A stretch of 11,464 bases of DNA from Candolleomyces eurysporus (GCA_027579435.1 JANBPK010001771.1:1-11464), one strand, 5' to 3'; positions 1 to 10,229 are shown, counted from the first letter of the stretch. The notes: generated from the sequence alone by a model not told the origin. Numbers and translations are program-made.

Positions 1-2083
1 CCAGGGTGATAATGACTAGGGACATCGGATCCGTCGCCGATCTCAGTGAGTACATTAACCCGCATCCCGCTCCCTCTTCTCGCGTTTTCCCATACCTATT
101 CTAATAACTTTCATTCTGCTCGGCACTGCAGAGGTTTGGCGCGTAATTCCAGCAGCCTGGGACGCTAAAGGCTACGAAATCATGCGTTAGTCTCGTTGCG
201 AGCGCCCTTGCAGGTGACAGTACCTGGAGGGAGAGCCCGAGGCCACTGCGGTTCATCGTGTTCATCTCATGGACCTTCAACGCTCCAAGCCTTTGCGTCA
301 CTTTATCGTCTGGGATGTAGGTGTTGGCACGGTCGATTTGGTTGTGTACCAGGTGAGGTTCAGTGATCATTCATCGAGTAACTCAGTCCTGATGGTCGAC
401 TCCTCTGCATGTAGATTATTAGACACATCGCGCACCCTGATTCTGCGGAGATCTGCGCCTGGTCTGGGGCAAACTGTGGTAGTTTTCTCCTTGATCTGGA
501 GTTCCGAGAGCTTGCGAAGGTTCGTAACCTTCGACTTTGCAGCGTTGCGTCTCAAACTCACAGAGAGTTATCGATCAGACGCTTTTAACGCACCACCCTG
601 TGCGCCCCGACCCAGCTCCGTTTGCCTACTTCAGTGAGTGGGAAGTCCCGCCTGTTGAATCTTGTCTCGACTCATCGGTTTATCTTCGCAGTGCACCACT
701 TCAGCGAATGCGATAAGCTGGACTATTCTGCTGTTAAAGACGACAGTAAGTTTTCCCGTAATCGCGATCATCTTTCGAGGGCGCACTGACCGAACAATTT
801 GGACCTTTTCGCAGCCAACATGTTCCACTTAACATGCCTCAACCTCGACAACCCCACCGTCGGACTTATCAATGGACAGCTGTCGATATCGAGCAGTTTG
901 CTTCAAGGAGGTGTCCTAGACCCGGTCAAAGACCAGGTGGGCACTGTTTTATGTATTCTTCCCCTTCTGATGTTTGCTCATCGCGTGACATAGGTCCTCC
1001 AGCTGCTCGGGAAAAAACTGCTCAATCAAGAGCAGCCTACCAGTTCTTCTGCTCGTCGGAGGTTTCGCTGGCAACGAGCACTTGAGGCAACGCGTCAAGG
1101 TAAGCCTACCAAGCTGTTCTACGGGGACGGATGATGCTGACTCCCGGATTTTTCAGCAGCAATTCAGCAAAGGAATTCCATTCATCGCTCGCCCTCCTGA
1201 CTCAGACACTGCAAAGCTTCGGGGTGCTGTGCAGTACAGGTTGGCGAAGAGGGGTTTTGGGTTCGACTCTTATCTGTCCGAAGCGGTATCGTGAAAGTGC
1301 GTAATTCTTTGCCGATTGTATGGTTACGCCTCGAGTGCTTATTTACATTGTGAAAAGGTCAAGTTGCCTGCGGAACAGGAAGATTGGCTGAAGACGCCTA
1401 TGTACATCAAAAATAACGACGCGGGTGTCGCGATTTGTGAGAATTGGTATGTGTACCCCGCTTCTCGGTTTTTGCGGGTTGTTGACGAGTTGTGCTCGAT
1501 AAGTTGCAGAATCTTGTATCGAAGCGAGTTATTCTCATGAAAATGTGCGCGCTTTTAGTCACTTGTCTACACCTCGGATATTGATTCTGTGTTCAGGCAA
1601 CGTCTCACGAATTTAATCCCTCGACGCTCAGTGGTGACTCGTTTATCTCAAGCGAATTCTCCCAATCACCGTCCGGTACGTCTGCTGCTCCTTAACATAA
1701 CATACGCACACCAAATCCAATTTTACCCCTGAATAGACACCTCCTTCGTCGCCACTCTCTACACCAGCAACTCTGACAAAATTCTATGGCGCACGGAATC
1801 CTCCAGCTTTGCAAATGGTCGACCTAGCCTCTCTGCCTACCTTCCAACAGAACGCGGCCGCTTTGAATACTGGTTGGATATAATTCGAGTTTGAGCTTGA
1901 GTTGGAGCCGGATACCGCGGAGGTTCAAGGAATTCTGTTGTATCATGGGCAGGAGTGGGTAAGGTATGTGTTCTATTTGCTGTCCATTCTCTTTGTCAAT
2001 TCTTCGCTCGCTCTGCGACCCAGTTGGTCTTAAGAACTGATGGTGTTTTTTTTAATAGCGTCATATTTGATTTCCTCGAGTGA
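1..2083 (+). pseudogene. Hsp70-like ATPase gene (fungal Hsp70/actin-fold family), 5' partial, degraded or poorly sequenced
   Basis: Fungal Hsp70-like proteins have an actin-type ATP-binding fold; their substrates are mostly unknown. Exons read by eye are about 130-352, 423-519, 564-633, 692-745, 815-936, 994-1099, 1157-1250, about 1340-1540, about 1737-1963 and 2059-2083, mostly joined by GT-AG introns of 44-95 nt. Family signatures are VIPAAWDAKGYEIMR (from 153), the phosphate-1 loop DVGVGTVD (near 314), SGANCGS (near 460), LVGGFAGNEHLRQRV (near 1051) and IARPPDSDTAKLRGA (near 1186). The last exon reads VIFDFLE and stops with TGA at 2081-2083. Breaks seen are TAG at 188-190 followed by a 2-nt deletion, a missing stretch near 230, an A6 run at 1012-1017 with one A too many for the frame, a frame jump near 1355, and TAA at 1881-1883. 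The glycine loop is DVGVGT where the family has DxGGGT. I am confident of the family. Some indels could be sequencing errors, but the two stops argue for a pseudogene. The N-terminal exons lie at or before the left edge. Confidence 0.75.
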
Positions 2084-2445
2084 GATCCCCGGACTCGATC
2101 CCTTAATTTTGGGGACCACTGAATGGTGGATTCGATTTCGTTGTTTGTCTGGTGTTCAGAGATCCAATACCCATATGCTTTTATGCTCTATCTACCGTGT
2201 GCCTTGTCCTCGTAATTTGAATAAACTCATTCAGTACCTCTTACTGAACCGTTCAACCTCCGGTCGTGGCTCTTTGAGATTGTTTTGGGACCGTATTGGC
2301 TCCGGATGTCACGGGATGCTTGTCGATGATCACCGTCAGGACTGCCTCGAGGCTCTCTGACCGCAACTTGAACTTGGACCACCATCCACTGTCGAAACTT
2401 TGCGACCTAACCGAGCTTTACGAACCAACCAACCAACGGACCGAT
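2084..2445. other. Intergenic region between the Hsp70-like gene and the NLR
   Basis: This 362 nt stretch must hold the 3' end of the Hsp70-like transcript and the promoter and 5' leader of the NLR, which lie in the same orientation. It contains CCAAT at 2164-2168 and an inverted CCAAT (ATTGG) near 2292, but I see no clear TATA box. A short AACC tandem repeat at about 2423-2437 lies just upstream of the chosen NLR start. The NLR reading frame stays open upstream to an ATG at 2296, so a longer N-terminus cannot be excluded. I prefer 2446 because the protein-like composition begins there and a purine sits at -3. Confidence 0.5.
2220..2225 (+). promoter_or_regulatory. Candidate poly(A) signal AATAAA for the Hsp70-like gene
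   Basis: An exact AATAAA hexamer lies 137 nt after the Hsp70-like stop codon, on the same strand. This is a plausible place for 3' end formation, but a hexamer alone is weak evidence in fungi, where poly(A) signals are loose. Confidence 0.3.
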
Positions 2446-5400
2446 ATGTCTGAACTTACTGACTCTGGAGGAGGTGGAAACCTCGGCCTTCCCAACAATC
2501 CGGAGCACACGCCAACTCTGTCTGGCGCTGCGACGCCAGTTACCGATGGCAGTCAAACCTCCAGCGGAGCCAGCGGATTGAGAGTGTGGGCGGGGGAGAA
2601 GTATAAAAAGGGGAAGGTTAAGATGGAAAGACGCGCGCAGAAGGCGGAGAAGGGTTTCAAGTCGTTGTTCGATCGAGGCAAGCCGAAGAACGAGGGAGAG
2701 GGAGAAACAANNCCTCAAGACGCTGGGGGGTGCTGCTGCTTCGGGGTCGGGCAACAGCGCCGATGTCATGGGTGGCCTTCGTCGGGATGGGGAAGTTTCT
2801 GCGGCCGGTGGAATGGGCGCTGTCGACACTGGGGCTGCTGCTTTTGTAGTCGACCCCGAGCGCAGAGGAGGCCCCCAGTGCCCCTGCCGGATTTGAAACA
2901 GGTCAGGAAGTGGCATCATCTCTCCCCCAACTCTACTTACGCTGCGTCTCTTTCAGCTGCGAAGAACGAACAAACCGCTTCGGCGGAGACCCCGATCACT
3001 CCACTTGTTCCGAAGCATGAAGAGGAGGCCGCCACTAGCCATGGCATCGAAAACACTCTGGCGTGCATTGGTGAGGGTTCCAGCGCTGTACGACTTGGCA
3101 ATAACTCACTTGCTGCTGTTGAAGCCACCGAAATGGAATTGGATACCACGGGCAGTGTTCCCCAGGCCCATGGCATTGAGACTGTCCCCCCTTCTACCCC
3201 TGCCAACAACCTCCAAGAGACCACGTCCCCCGTTCAACCCCAGGCAACCCTTACTTCAGTTGCTACAGACGATGACCACGGTGCTTTGCAGAAGACCGCG
3301 CTCGCCTCCGTTGCCTCGGCGCCCGTTCTCGCTGCGGAGCAGGTCGGCGCTCACAATATGCAGGAAGCCCCTGAAGGTCCGCCCGCTCCTGCCCCTGGGA
3401 TAGCTCACAGCGCCGCGAAGGAGTCGACGTCTGCTACAAATTCCTCCAAGCTCTGGGCCCTCGCGGGAGGGACATTCAAGACTGCGCTGGGTATCGCGGC
3501 AACTCTCATTCCTGAGCCGTTCAAAGGTCCGGCTGAAGCATTGCTGAAAGTGGTGGATGTTGTCGAGGTATGCGTACCTTCTACTTTGGTTTCGTTCATG
3601 TCACTCAAACGTTATATAGAAAGTCGATTCAAACAAGGAAGAAGTGGAGATTCTGGAGAAACGTTGCGACCTCCTGGGCTCGAGTATTGTCAATGTTGTC
3701 AGCGGAAAGGATATAAAGTTCCTGTCGGAGGATCTGAAGAATAGCATCGGACGTCTTGTGGTGTATGTATCTTCTTTCGATACTTGGTCCAACGTTGAGT
3801 GACCTTCTGGCCACAGGGGGATACAGGACACTTTGAAGGTCATGATCAAGGAAAAGTCAACAGGATTAGCGGCGTACGTGCTGGTGGAGGATGATGTCGA
3901 GGTTCTCAAGAACGCAAACAAGAAACTCGACGAACTCTTGCAATGCTTTTGGGTACGCTCCTCATAGGCCTCACATCTTTCCAGTAACAACTCACGCGTT
4001 CTTGACAGATCGAAAATCACATTGCGGGGACGATTGTCTTGAGTAACATCCTTGCCACTGTTCAAGAGCAGGCGGAATGGATGCAGGGTCTCTCTACGCT
4101 TGACAAACACTTCGAGGTCTGTCCTCCGTGTACGTTTATCAATGGTTGTTTTCATTAACTGGACAAGTAGAACGCTGCTCTTGACCGACTCAACTGGGTT
4201 CCCGGTGCTGCGTATGACTCGCAGGAGGTTGCGGACAAGGTTGTGTCCTGCTTCGAAGGTACCCGCTCCACGCTGTTGGCTAATGTCGGGCGCTGGATGA
4301 GTGGTTCTACCTCTGATGGCCACCCTCCACTCTATGTTCTTGATGGCATCGCTGGGATTGGCAAGTCTACTGTGGCCATAACTGTAGCACAGCGTGCGGC
4401 AAGCATCAACTCTCTCGGGGCAAGCTTTTGTTTCTCTCGAGATCAGGAGGATCGCAAGAAATCTTTGGGCTTTGTGCATACTGTTGCATACCAGCTTGCT
4501 CGCTATGATGCGTCTTATGGAAAGGCTATTGCAGGTGCCATTACTGGCAATCCTGAAGCTCTGAGCAAAGTTCTCGCTCAGCAGTTCAGCTTGCTTGTTG
4601 CCAAGCCACTCTGTCCACTGCTTGAGAACAGAAGAATTCCACTTGTTCTGGTGTTTGATGCTCTGGATGAATGTGTTGAACCTGATGCCTCTAATGTTCT
4701 GAAACTTATCATATCCTCAGTCTGTCAGTTGCCAAATGTCAAGGTGTTTCTTACCACCCGCCCGGAGCTTGGACTGAGAAACAAGTATCTGGGCACACCA
4801 AATGCGAATGTCTTCCATCTGCAGGAAATAGAAGACCTGATAGTTGAACAGGATATTTCTCTGTATGTGAATTATTCCTTGTCTCCACACAACATACAGG
4901 AGGCTCTAGGGGATATATTTGATGTTTGCTGGCAACCCACAGTGGAGGAAAAGGCTAAACTTGCCAAGTTATCTGGGAAACTCTTTATCTTTGCATCCAC
5001 TGCCATCAAGTTTATACTTGATAGCCAACACCTTGATCCTAAAGGCCAACTTGCAAGTCTCTTGAATCAGCAGTCTGATAGTTTTGGCCCACTATCTAAA
5101 CTGGGTGGTTTATACCTCCATGTGCTCAAATCTGCCAAGCCTGATGAAAATGCAGCAAACTGGCTGGAAAAATATAAAATGGTCATTGGTGCCATTCTAG
5201 TTATCCAGACTCCTCTTTCTGTCTTGATCTTATCCAGGCTGTTGAATCAGACAGAAAGTACTATCAGAGCTGCTTTGGGCAACTTGCATTCAATTCTTGC
5301 TCCATTGGGTAAAGGCCCTACCCTTACATACAAGGTGCATCACAAATCTTTTCCAGACTTCATCACTAGCTCCTCTTGTCCTGCTGAATTCCAAATTGTG

Positions 5401-6550
5401 GAAGAGGAGCAGCATTTGGAATTGGCAAAAAATTGCCTAAAAGTGATGAACAGGCAGGTCAAGTTCAACATTTGCCAAGTGTCTGTGCCCTCTGAGGATC
5501 AATACAAAGACCTAGATGATTTACTCAAGAAAGACCTAAGCACAGACCACATTTCCAAAGAGTTGGAATATGCAGCATGCTACTGGGCTAATCATCTTAG
5601 CAAGCTGGAGAGGATGGACTCAGATCTAATGGCCTTGTTAGAGGAATTCTCAAAGGAGCATCTAATGCATTGGCTTGAAGTATTGGCCTACATCAAACAG
5701 CTGGACATAGCACACACTATGCTGAAAACAACTTTGGCAAAATTGGTATGTCAACTGTACCTGGTAATCATGGTCTAATATTTACTAAAATATATCACAA
5801 TAACTGTAGGAGAGTCACAATAGCTCAGAGTCATTGAAACAAACCTTTCAAGACAGCCAGAGATTTCTTTTGCTGAACTCTAGCATTATCAGGAGGGCAC
5901 CTTTGCATATATATTGGTCTTGCATACCTCTGGCACCAAAGCAAACAATCATCCAGAAAATATATCAAGAGCAAAAGGATCAAGTACATGTTGGAAAAGG
6001 AGATACAACATGGCCATTGGAGCTTGCAGTTTTGAAGGGCCATACAGCACCTATAAACATTGCTGCCTTCTCACCTGATGGGCAAAGGCTGGCATCTGCA
6101 TCTTATGATAGCACAGTGTGCCTGTGGGACAGCCAAGCAGGAACCCTTCTTGCCACTCTTAAAGGCCATTCCAAAGAGGTAAACAGTGTTGCCTTCTCAC
6201 CTGATGGGCAAAGGCTGGCATCTGCATCTTCAGATAGGACAGTGTGCCTGTGGAACAGCCAAGCAGGAACCCTTCTAGCCACTCTTGAGTGTCAACCCCT
6301 TTCCATGGGTTTTGCAGACTCTTCAACATTCTACGCAAATATTACAAAAGATCACCCCCCTGTTTCTGGATTGGTCAGAGTCAAACTGACTGGCCAACCT
6401 TTGTCACCAACTGTGGTTCCAATTTGCTGGTTTCCTTCATCCTGGCAGGTCACCAGTGTGTCCTTTGACTCTACATGTTCATCTGCAGCCATTGGATGTA
6501 AAAATGGCAGTGTCTATAGTCTTGACATTTCTCAAGTGCTTAAGAATTAA
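2446..6550 (+). CDS. NLR-type protein: disordered N-terminus, helical domain, NACHT NTPase, two WD40 repeats
   Basis: Seven exons: 2446-2901, 2957-3567, 3620-3762, 3817-3952, 4009-4116, 4171-5745 and 5810-6550, with GT-AG introns of 52-64 nt; about 1,255 residues. Residues 1 to about 325 are rich in Ala, Pro, Ser, Thr and Glu and probably disordered. Residues about 330-520 form an amphipathic helical domain resembling the N-terminal bundles of fungal NLRs (HeLo/MLKL-like; inferred). NACHT follows: Walker A GIAGIGKST (about 543-551), Walker B LVFDALDECVE (about 644-654), then FLTTRPE. A helical linker leads to WD40 repeats from about residue 1084. Fungal NLRs of this plan are thought to sense ligands through the repeats and trigger incompatibility or cell death after NTP-driven assembly. 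Oddities are two unknown bases (2711-2712), one C too many in the run at 2854-2857, and an abrupt loss of CpG after about 4806. The ATPase motifs look intact, so the gene is probably functional apart from the two early frame problems. Confidence 0.85.
2711..2712. other. Two unresolved bases (NN) in NLR exon 1
   Basis: The frame from ATG 2446 (ending ...NEGEGET) and the frame that continues sensibly after this point (LKTLGGAAASGSGNSADV, from 2714) differ, so the true number of bases at the NN is uncertain. Without a correction, translation runs into a Cys- and Trp-rich out-of-frame stretch up to the C4 run at 2854-2857. Other unresolved bases lie at 10288 (inside the element), 11084 and 11124 (inside the NADH dehydrogenase). 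Confidence 0.85.
6032..6283 (+). repeat. Tandem pair of 126 nt WD40-repeat units
   Basis: Unit 1 is 6032-6157 and unit 2 is 6158-6283, each 42 codons. Each starts with the L-K-G-H blade signature and ends with a CLWD or CLWN core followed by SQAGTLLATL. From the VAFSPDG-type block to the unit end I count about six differences in about 100 nt, so one unit was copied recently. The next unit starts LECQ and loses the pattern, although SVYSLDI near the C-terminus looks like a remnant blade end. Related fungal NLRs often carry seven or more repeats, so this array is short. Confidence 0.85.
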
Positions 6551-7677
6551 GATGCATCCACAATTTCTCAGATTTGGACCTCAAATGTGATTCTTGCTGT
6601 TGCTTCTCTTGAACTCTTGTATATATGTATAGTATCTCTTCTATGTTCCCATAAATTCAACGTTCTTCCTTTGTTCATGTTTATGATGAGCACTTATATC
6701 ATGGGTTCCACTGTATTTTAGGTCAGGCTGTGGGGTTTTGATATCATTACCTGGATATATTTTCTGCCTAACAATGCTTGTTCTGCTAAAGGTTATAAGT
6801 ATACTAGCAGGTTTGGCATTTCAATTTTGAATGCAGCTAATGAAATTGCCATTAGAGTCAGCATCAGTGTTAACAGGGCTGAAGCCAAATGAAATATCCT
6901 GGCAAAGGTTGGAGGAGTTGGGGATTGGCATTTAGCCTGGTGCATTAAGAGTCTCCTTCACAGTGCATTCAACAGCCAAACTCCGGAAAATAACAAAACT
7001 TTGAGCTTGAGTTGCTCAGGTTCCATATTCTGCCTCATCTTTCCCTATTGAAATCACACATCAACTATCTCCCCACTGGTGACTATCAACACAATGAGTT
7101 GTTGGATGCTAGAATCTTGTTTATAGTGGAAAATCCAAGGCATCATCATCCATTGTTGGCACTGAAGTGTTTGCATGCTCATCCCACTGTTTCTGTTGCC
7201 CAAAATCTATATAATGCACCTGTCATACACCAATGTCTATTCTACTCTAAAAAAATGGAATCAAGTCTATAATACCAGATATGTCAGTTTTCGTGTCATG
7301 TTTTATTGCTCCCAGTCAGTCCATTGTCAGTGGAAGTAGAGGAAGTGAAAAGAAGACCATTAGAGAAAGTATGTAGTACTCATCATAAACCTAAGGTAAA
7401 GTCCAGTGGTAGGTCAAGCAGTCTGAACAAAAGGCAGAGGGAACAAGGTACAGTAGCTACAGGTTTATGGATGGATGATCAAAATGAAAAATAACCCAAT
7501 CAGTCATGATCATGCATAAGGATGAAGAGGTGTCACGAGTTCATGACCAGGCAGGGCAGAGGTGGAATACAGAGCACCAATCAGGAGGAGGATGGAGTGA
7601 AGGGTGCAACCAAGGAATATATAGATTGAACATGAACATAATTTTTGAGAGCTGTGTATGCCAGTTGAATGCACCCT
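6551..7677. other. Non-coding gap between the convergent NLR and NADH dehydrogenase genes
   Basis: I recognise no gene in this AT-rich stretch. It should contain the 3' ends of both convergent transcripts. Short open frames exist (for example 7012-7272 and 7306-7494 on the plus strand), but they have no recognisable motifs, splice context or family resemblance. CpG is almost absent: I find only four, at 6661, 6984, 7292 and 7536. It may be an old decayed insertion or simply a methylated intergenic region; I saw no clear terminal repeats. Confidence 0.5.
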
Positions 7678-8735
7678 TTACTCCCAACTGACATCACTAA
7701 AAGAAGTAAAAAAAATAAATCAGAATCATGGCACAAAACGGCAGGGTAGCACAAAGGGAACTTACCGGCCAAACAACTTGACCTTCAACCAGTCAGTAGC
7801 AAAAAGGGTCCTGTTCCTCAGCAAGAACAAAGTGCTCAGGTAGGCACTACACCAGAACAAAAATGTAGCGACACCTCCACTGGCAATGTTTCCGTTCATG
7901 AAGGGCAAGTTGGCGATAGCCTTCTCTAAGCCAATGTATCTGCAAGGCAGATTATCATTATCAGCACATGAGCGCACACAGAAGAAGTATATAGAATGTA
8001 CGCCAAGATCCCCTGATGAGAGTAATGGAACGGCTTGGGTTGGATTTTTGGAATCTTGCTCCAAGTCACCGCAATCTCCTTCTGTACCCTTACCTTCTCC
8101 TCATCCCCTTCCACATCCAAACTCTCCAGCTTGTTAAACTCCTTCTCCAACCTATCCTTCTTTGCCAGCTGGTGCAACACCCGCGCTAGGTAAGCTCCCT
8201 GTTGTGAAGCTACCTGAGCAGTGGGCACATACAATGTAGCGGTGCAATCACTGATTGAGAAGATGTCTTTGGCACCCTTCATACAAAGGCTGTCGTCCAC
8301 AGTGATACCACGTCGGTTGGTCTGGTCAGCAGGGAGCTTGGCCAACAGGTCCTGCATGTCTTGCAGCCCTTATTGCCAGCAGCCCAAACGACCAAACCAC
8401 ACGGCACCTCCTTGATACTCTTGTCAGGCATTTGGAGTACGACACTGTGTTCCTTGACTTCCTTCACCATTGTCTTGGTTAGGATGTGAATCTTGCTCTC
8501 CTTGAAGGTGGATTAAGTGTAGGAGATGAGCTGTTTGCTGAACATGGGTAACATGGAGGGAAGAGCTTTGACAAGCATGATCTTGACCTTGCCGGCAAGC
8601 TTGGGATACCAGGACTTGAGGTTGCCTTCAAGGAAGTTGTGCAATTCGCCACTGAGAAGTAAAGTGTTAATTTTGGCATATAATTTTGAGGTAGAAAGGG
8701 AAATTCTACCTTAATTCAATGCCAGTAGGGCCACC
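7678..8735 (-). pseudogene. Type II (alternative) NADH dehydrogenase, C-terminal half, cut off by an insertion
   Basis: Alternative NADH dehydrogenases are FAD enzymes of the mitochondrial inner membrane that pass electrons from NADH to ubiquinone without pumping protons. On the minus strand the exons are about 8735-8710 (GGPTGIEL), 8651-8002, 7939-7766 and 7696-7678, with introns 8652-8709, 7940-8001 and 7697-7765. Family blocks are SGELHNFLEGNLKSWYP, VVWAAGNKG, QTNRRGITVDD, PTAQVASQQGAYLARVLHQL, FHYSHQG and the C-terminus WLKVKLFGRDVSWE before TAA (7678-7680). Lesions are an in-frame TAA at 8513-8515 and a 1-nt deletion near 8357-8365, just after NKGCK. The 5' end stops exactly at the glycine loop that the fragment at 10368-11159 begins, so both are parts of one gene split by the element at 8736-10367. 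An NDE1/NDE2-type external enzyme is likely but cannot be settled from the sequence. Confidence 0.88.
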
Positions 8736-9791
8736 GCTGATGTGCAGGTAGCGAACTAGGGCACTCTAACAACCAAACTATAGAACTAAAACACACACAA
8801 CCACAACAACACAACACACCAAATACCTTTGTGAAGATAAAGGCAGGCAAGGGGGTATAGGTAAAAGCTCTAAGTCGAGTTGACAGAGGCTTCTAGAACT
8901 CTTCTTGTACAATCACAAGTTTGAGGGGGAGCTAAGGCTCAACCAGCAACAATAGAAATGCTTCACAAAGTGACTTCGCTAACACATGGTACGGTTTGAG
9001 ATATGACAGATAACTTTGCGAACAGAGGAACACAGCCTCAAGCAACTTTAACGCAAGAACAATTCGATAAAATGCAAGTGACTTGACTCTGATTGACTTT
9101 GCAAACTTAAACACTCTTTTCTCGATAACAGATGGCTCTTGTAGATTCCTGGGAACATGGTCCCGACGCAAAATACAAATGCTAGCTACCTGCTAATGCT
9201 ATAATAAATAAAACAGAGACGTAGATATAGGCAATTATTGTTTGGCAAACAGGCAGAGAAACAAACAGATGACAGAGACAGAGAGAGATAAGAAACACAA
9301 TCACATGAGGGTATCGAAGGCTGAGAGTTGAGTCTTGAACCCTAGAACACAGCCCAGGCGCTTCGCAAACCTGTTCTGGATGCGGCTGTTGTTGAGTCCG
9401 CATGGATATTTGCCGAGGATTGCTTCCAGAGAGCGTGCCCTTCCATTTGCGCACCTAATCCGACAAATTGATCCGAATTTTGGATGCTTGGCTCCACCAA
9501 GCCACACTGCTTCACTACTCTGCTGACTCCTCCTATCTCTTGGCTATGGACAGGCTGACTGAGCTTCAGGTAGATGACCACATGAGCTTTAGTCTTGCTT
9601 TCCGGTTTTCTGTACAGGTTCACGAACTTCGGATGATCCTCCAAAGCTCATCAACAAACACTAATACCTTCCAAAGATGGTAAGGTCAGCGCTTATTGAC
9701 TTGACAGATCGACAATCATGTTCTCAAAGCCACCGGCTACTTCACAAAGACTTCCACTTAGCAATGTCAGGGCAAATTCCCTTGTAGTACA

Positions 9792-9954
9792 CATAACTCC
9801 TGCTGATATTGTCCCTCGCCAGGTCAGGCATATCAGGTAGCTTTGATTCTAGTTGTAGCTGTTTCAGATATGTTCACAAGGCCTTCACAAACTTAAAGTA
9901 CTGTTGTAGAACCGTCTTACTTGTCTTTCTTGTCTCTGCTAGGTAGTCTGCTTA
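9792..9954. repeat. Inverted repeat, left arm, outer segment (pairs with 11302-11464)
   Basis: This segment matches the reverse complement of 11302-11464 over 163 nt without gaps. I count seven differences, all transitions. The right copy reaches the window edge, so the repeat probably continues leftward from 9792 and rightward past the window. Confidence 0.92.
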
Positions 9955-10227
9955 GCACTGTGGTTTTTGATTTGTTTATTCAAAGAGCACATTTTAAGCA
10001 AACCAAATGCAAGGGTTGACTTTGTCTACAATCTGCAATACAAATATTCAAGCTAGGCAAATTCAAATTTGCATTGCATGTGTCTGGCCTCCTTCTGCCA
10101 CCAGAAAAACTTTGCTCAATATGTGTCCAATATAGGCACATTAAACACAAACTGTAAACAAATGCATTCCTTGCACCTGATTTCCTTAAGATGTGCTCAT
10201 TGAACAAACATGTAAAAAACCGCAGTG
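9955..10227. mobile_element. Nested MITE, Tc1/mariner-like, 273 bp with about 59 bp terminal inverted repeats and TA target duplication
   Basis: The ends 9956-10014 and 10169-10227 are inverted repeats of 59 nt with 11 mismatches by my count; both start CACTG(T/C)GGTTTTT read inward. TA flanks each side (9953-9954 and 10228-10229). The sister element copy carries the same site without the insertion, a single TA at 11302-11303, which gives a direct empty-site control. There is no coding capacity. A TA duplication and long terminal repeats are typical of MITEs moved by Tc1/mariner-type transposases; the assignment beyond that is inference. Confidence 0.92.
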
Positions 10228-10229
10228 TA

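Noticed and set aside
2407..2919. A 170-codon minus-strand frame with Pro/Arg-rich translation
   Set aside because: It is the mirror of the GC-rich NLR exon 1 and passes through the NN; no family resemblance.
3601..4479. A 292-codon open frame on the minus strand
   Set aside because: It runs antisense across three NLR introns and into the NACHT exon, and its translation has no recognisable motif. The plus-strand exons explain the region fully.
6901..7026. tRNA-derived SINE, from an A-box-like TGGCAAAGGTTGG near 6900 and a B-box-like GGTTCCA near 7019
   Set aside because: The spacing of more than 100 nt and poor B-box match do not fit a tRNA-like promoter, and no cloverleaf can be drawn.
7012..7494. 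Two short plus-strand frames (7012-7272 and 7306-7494)
   Set aside because: No motifs, no consistent splice signals to a neighbouring exon, and CpG-poor, AT-rich composition that leaves frames open by chance.
8780..8822. CA-rich stretch as a regulatory or telomere-like repeat
   Set aside because: It is irregular low-complexity sequence near the element end, with no fixed repeat unit.
9182..9644. Overlapping minus-strand frames inside the transposon that could be a transposase or captured gene
   Set aside because: None shows a DDE/DDD pattern, zinc finger or known family block; frames overlap without a clear winner. A captured host fragment at 9342-9644 cannot be excluded without a search.
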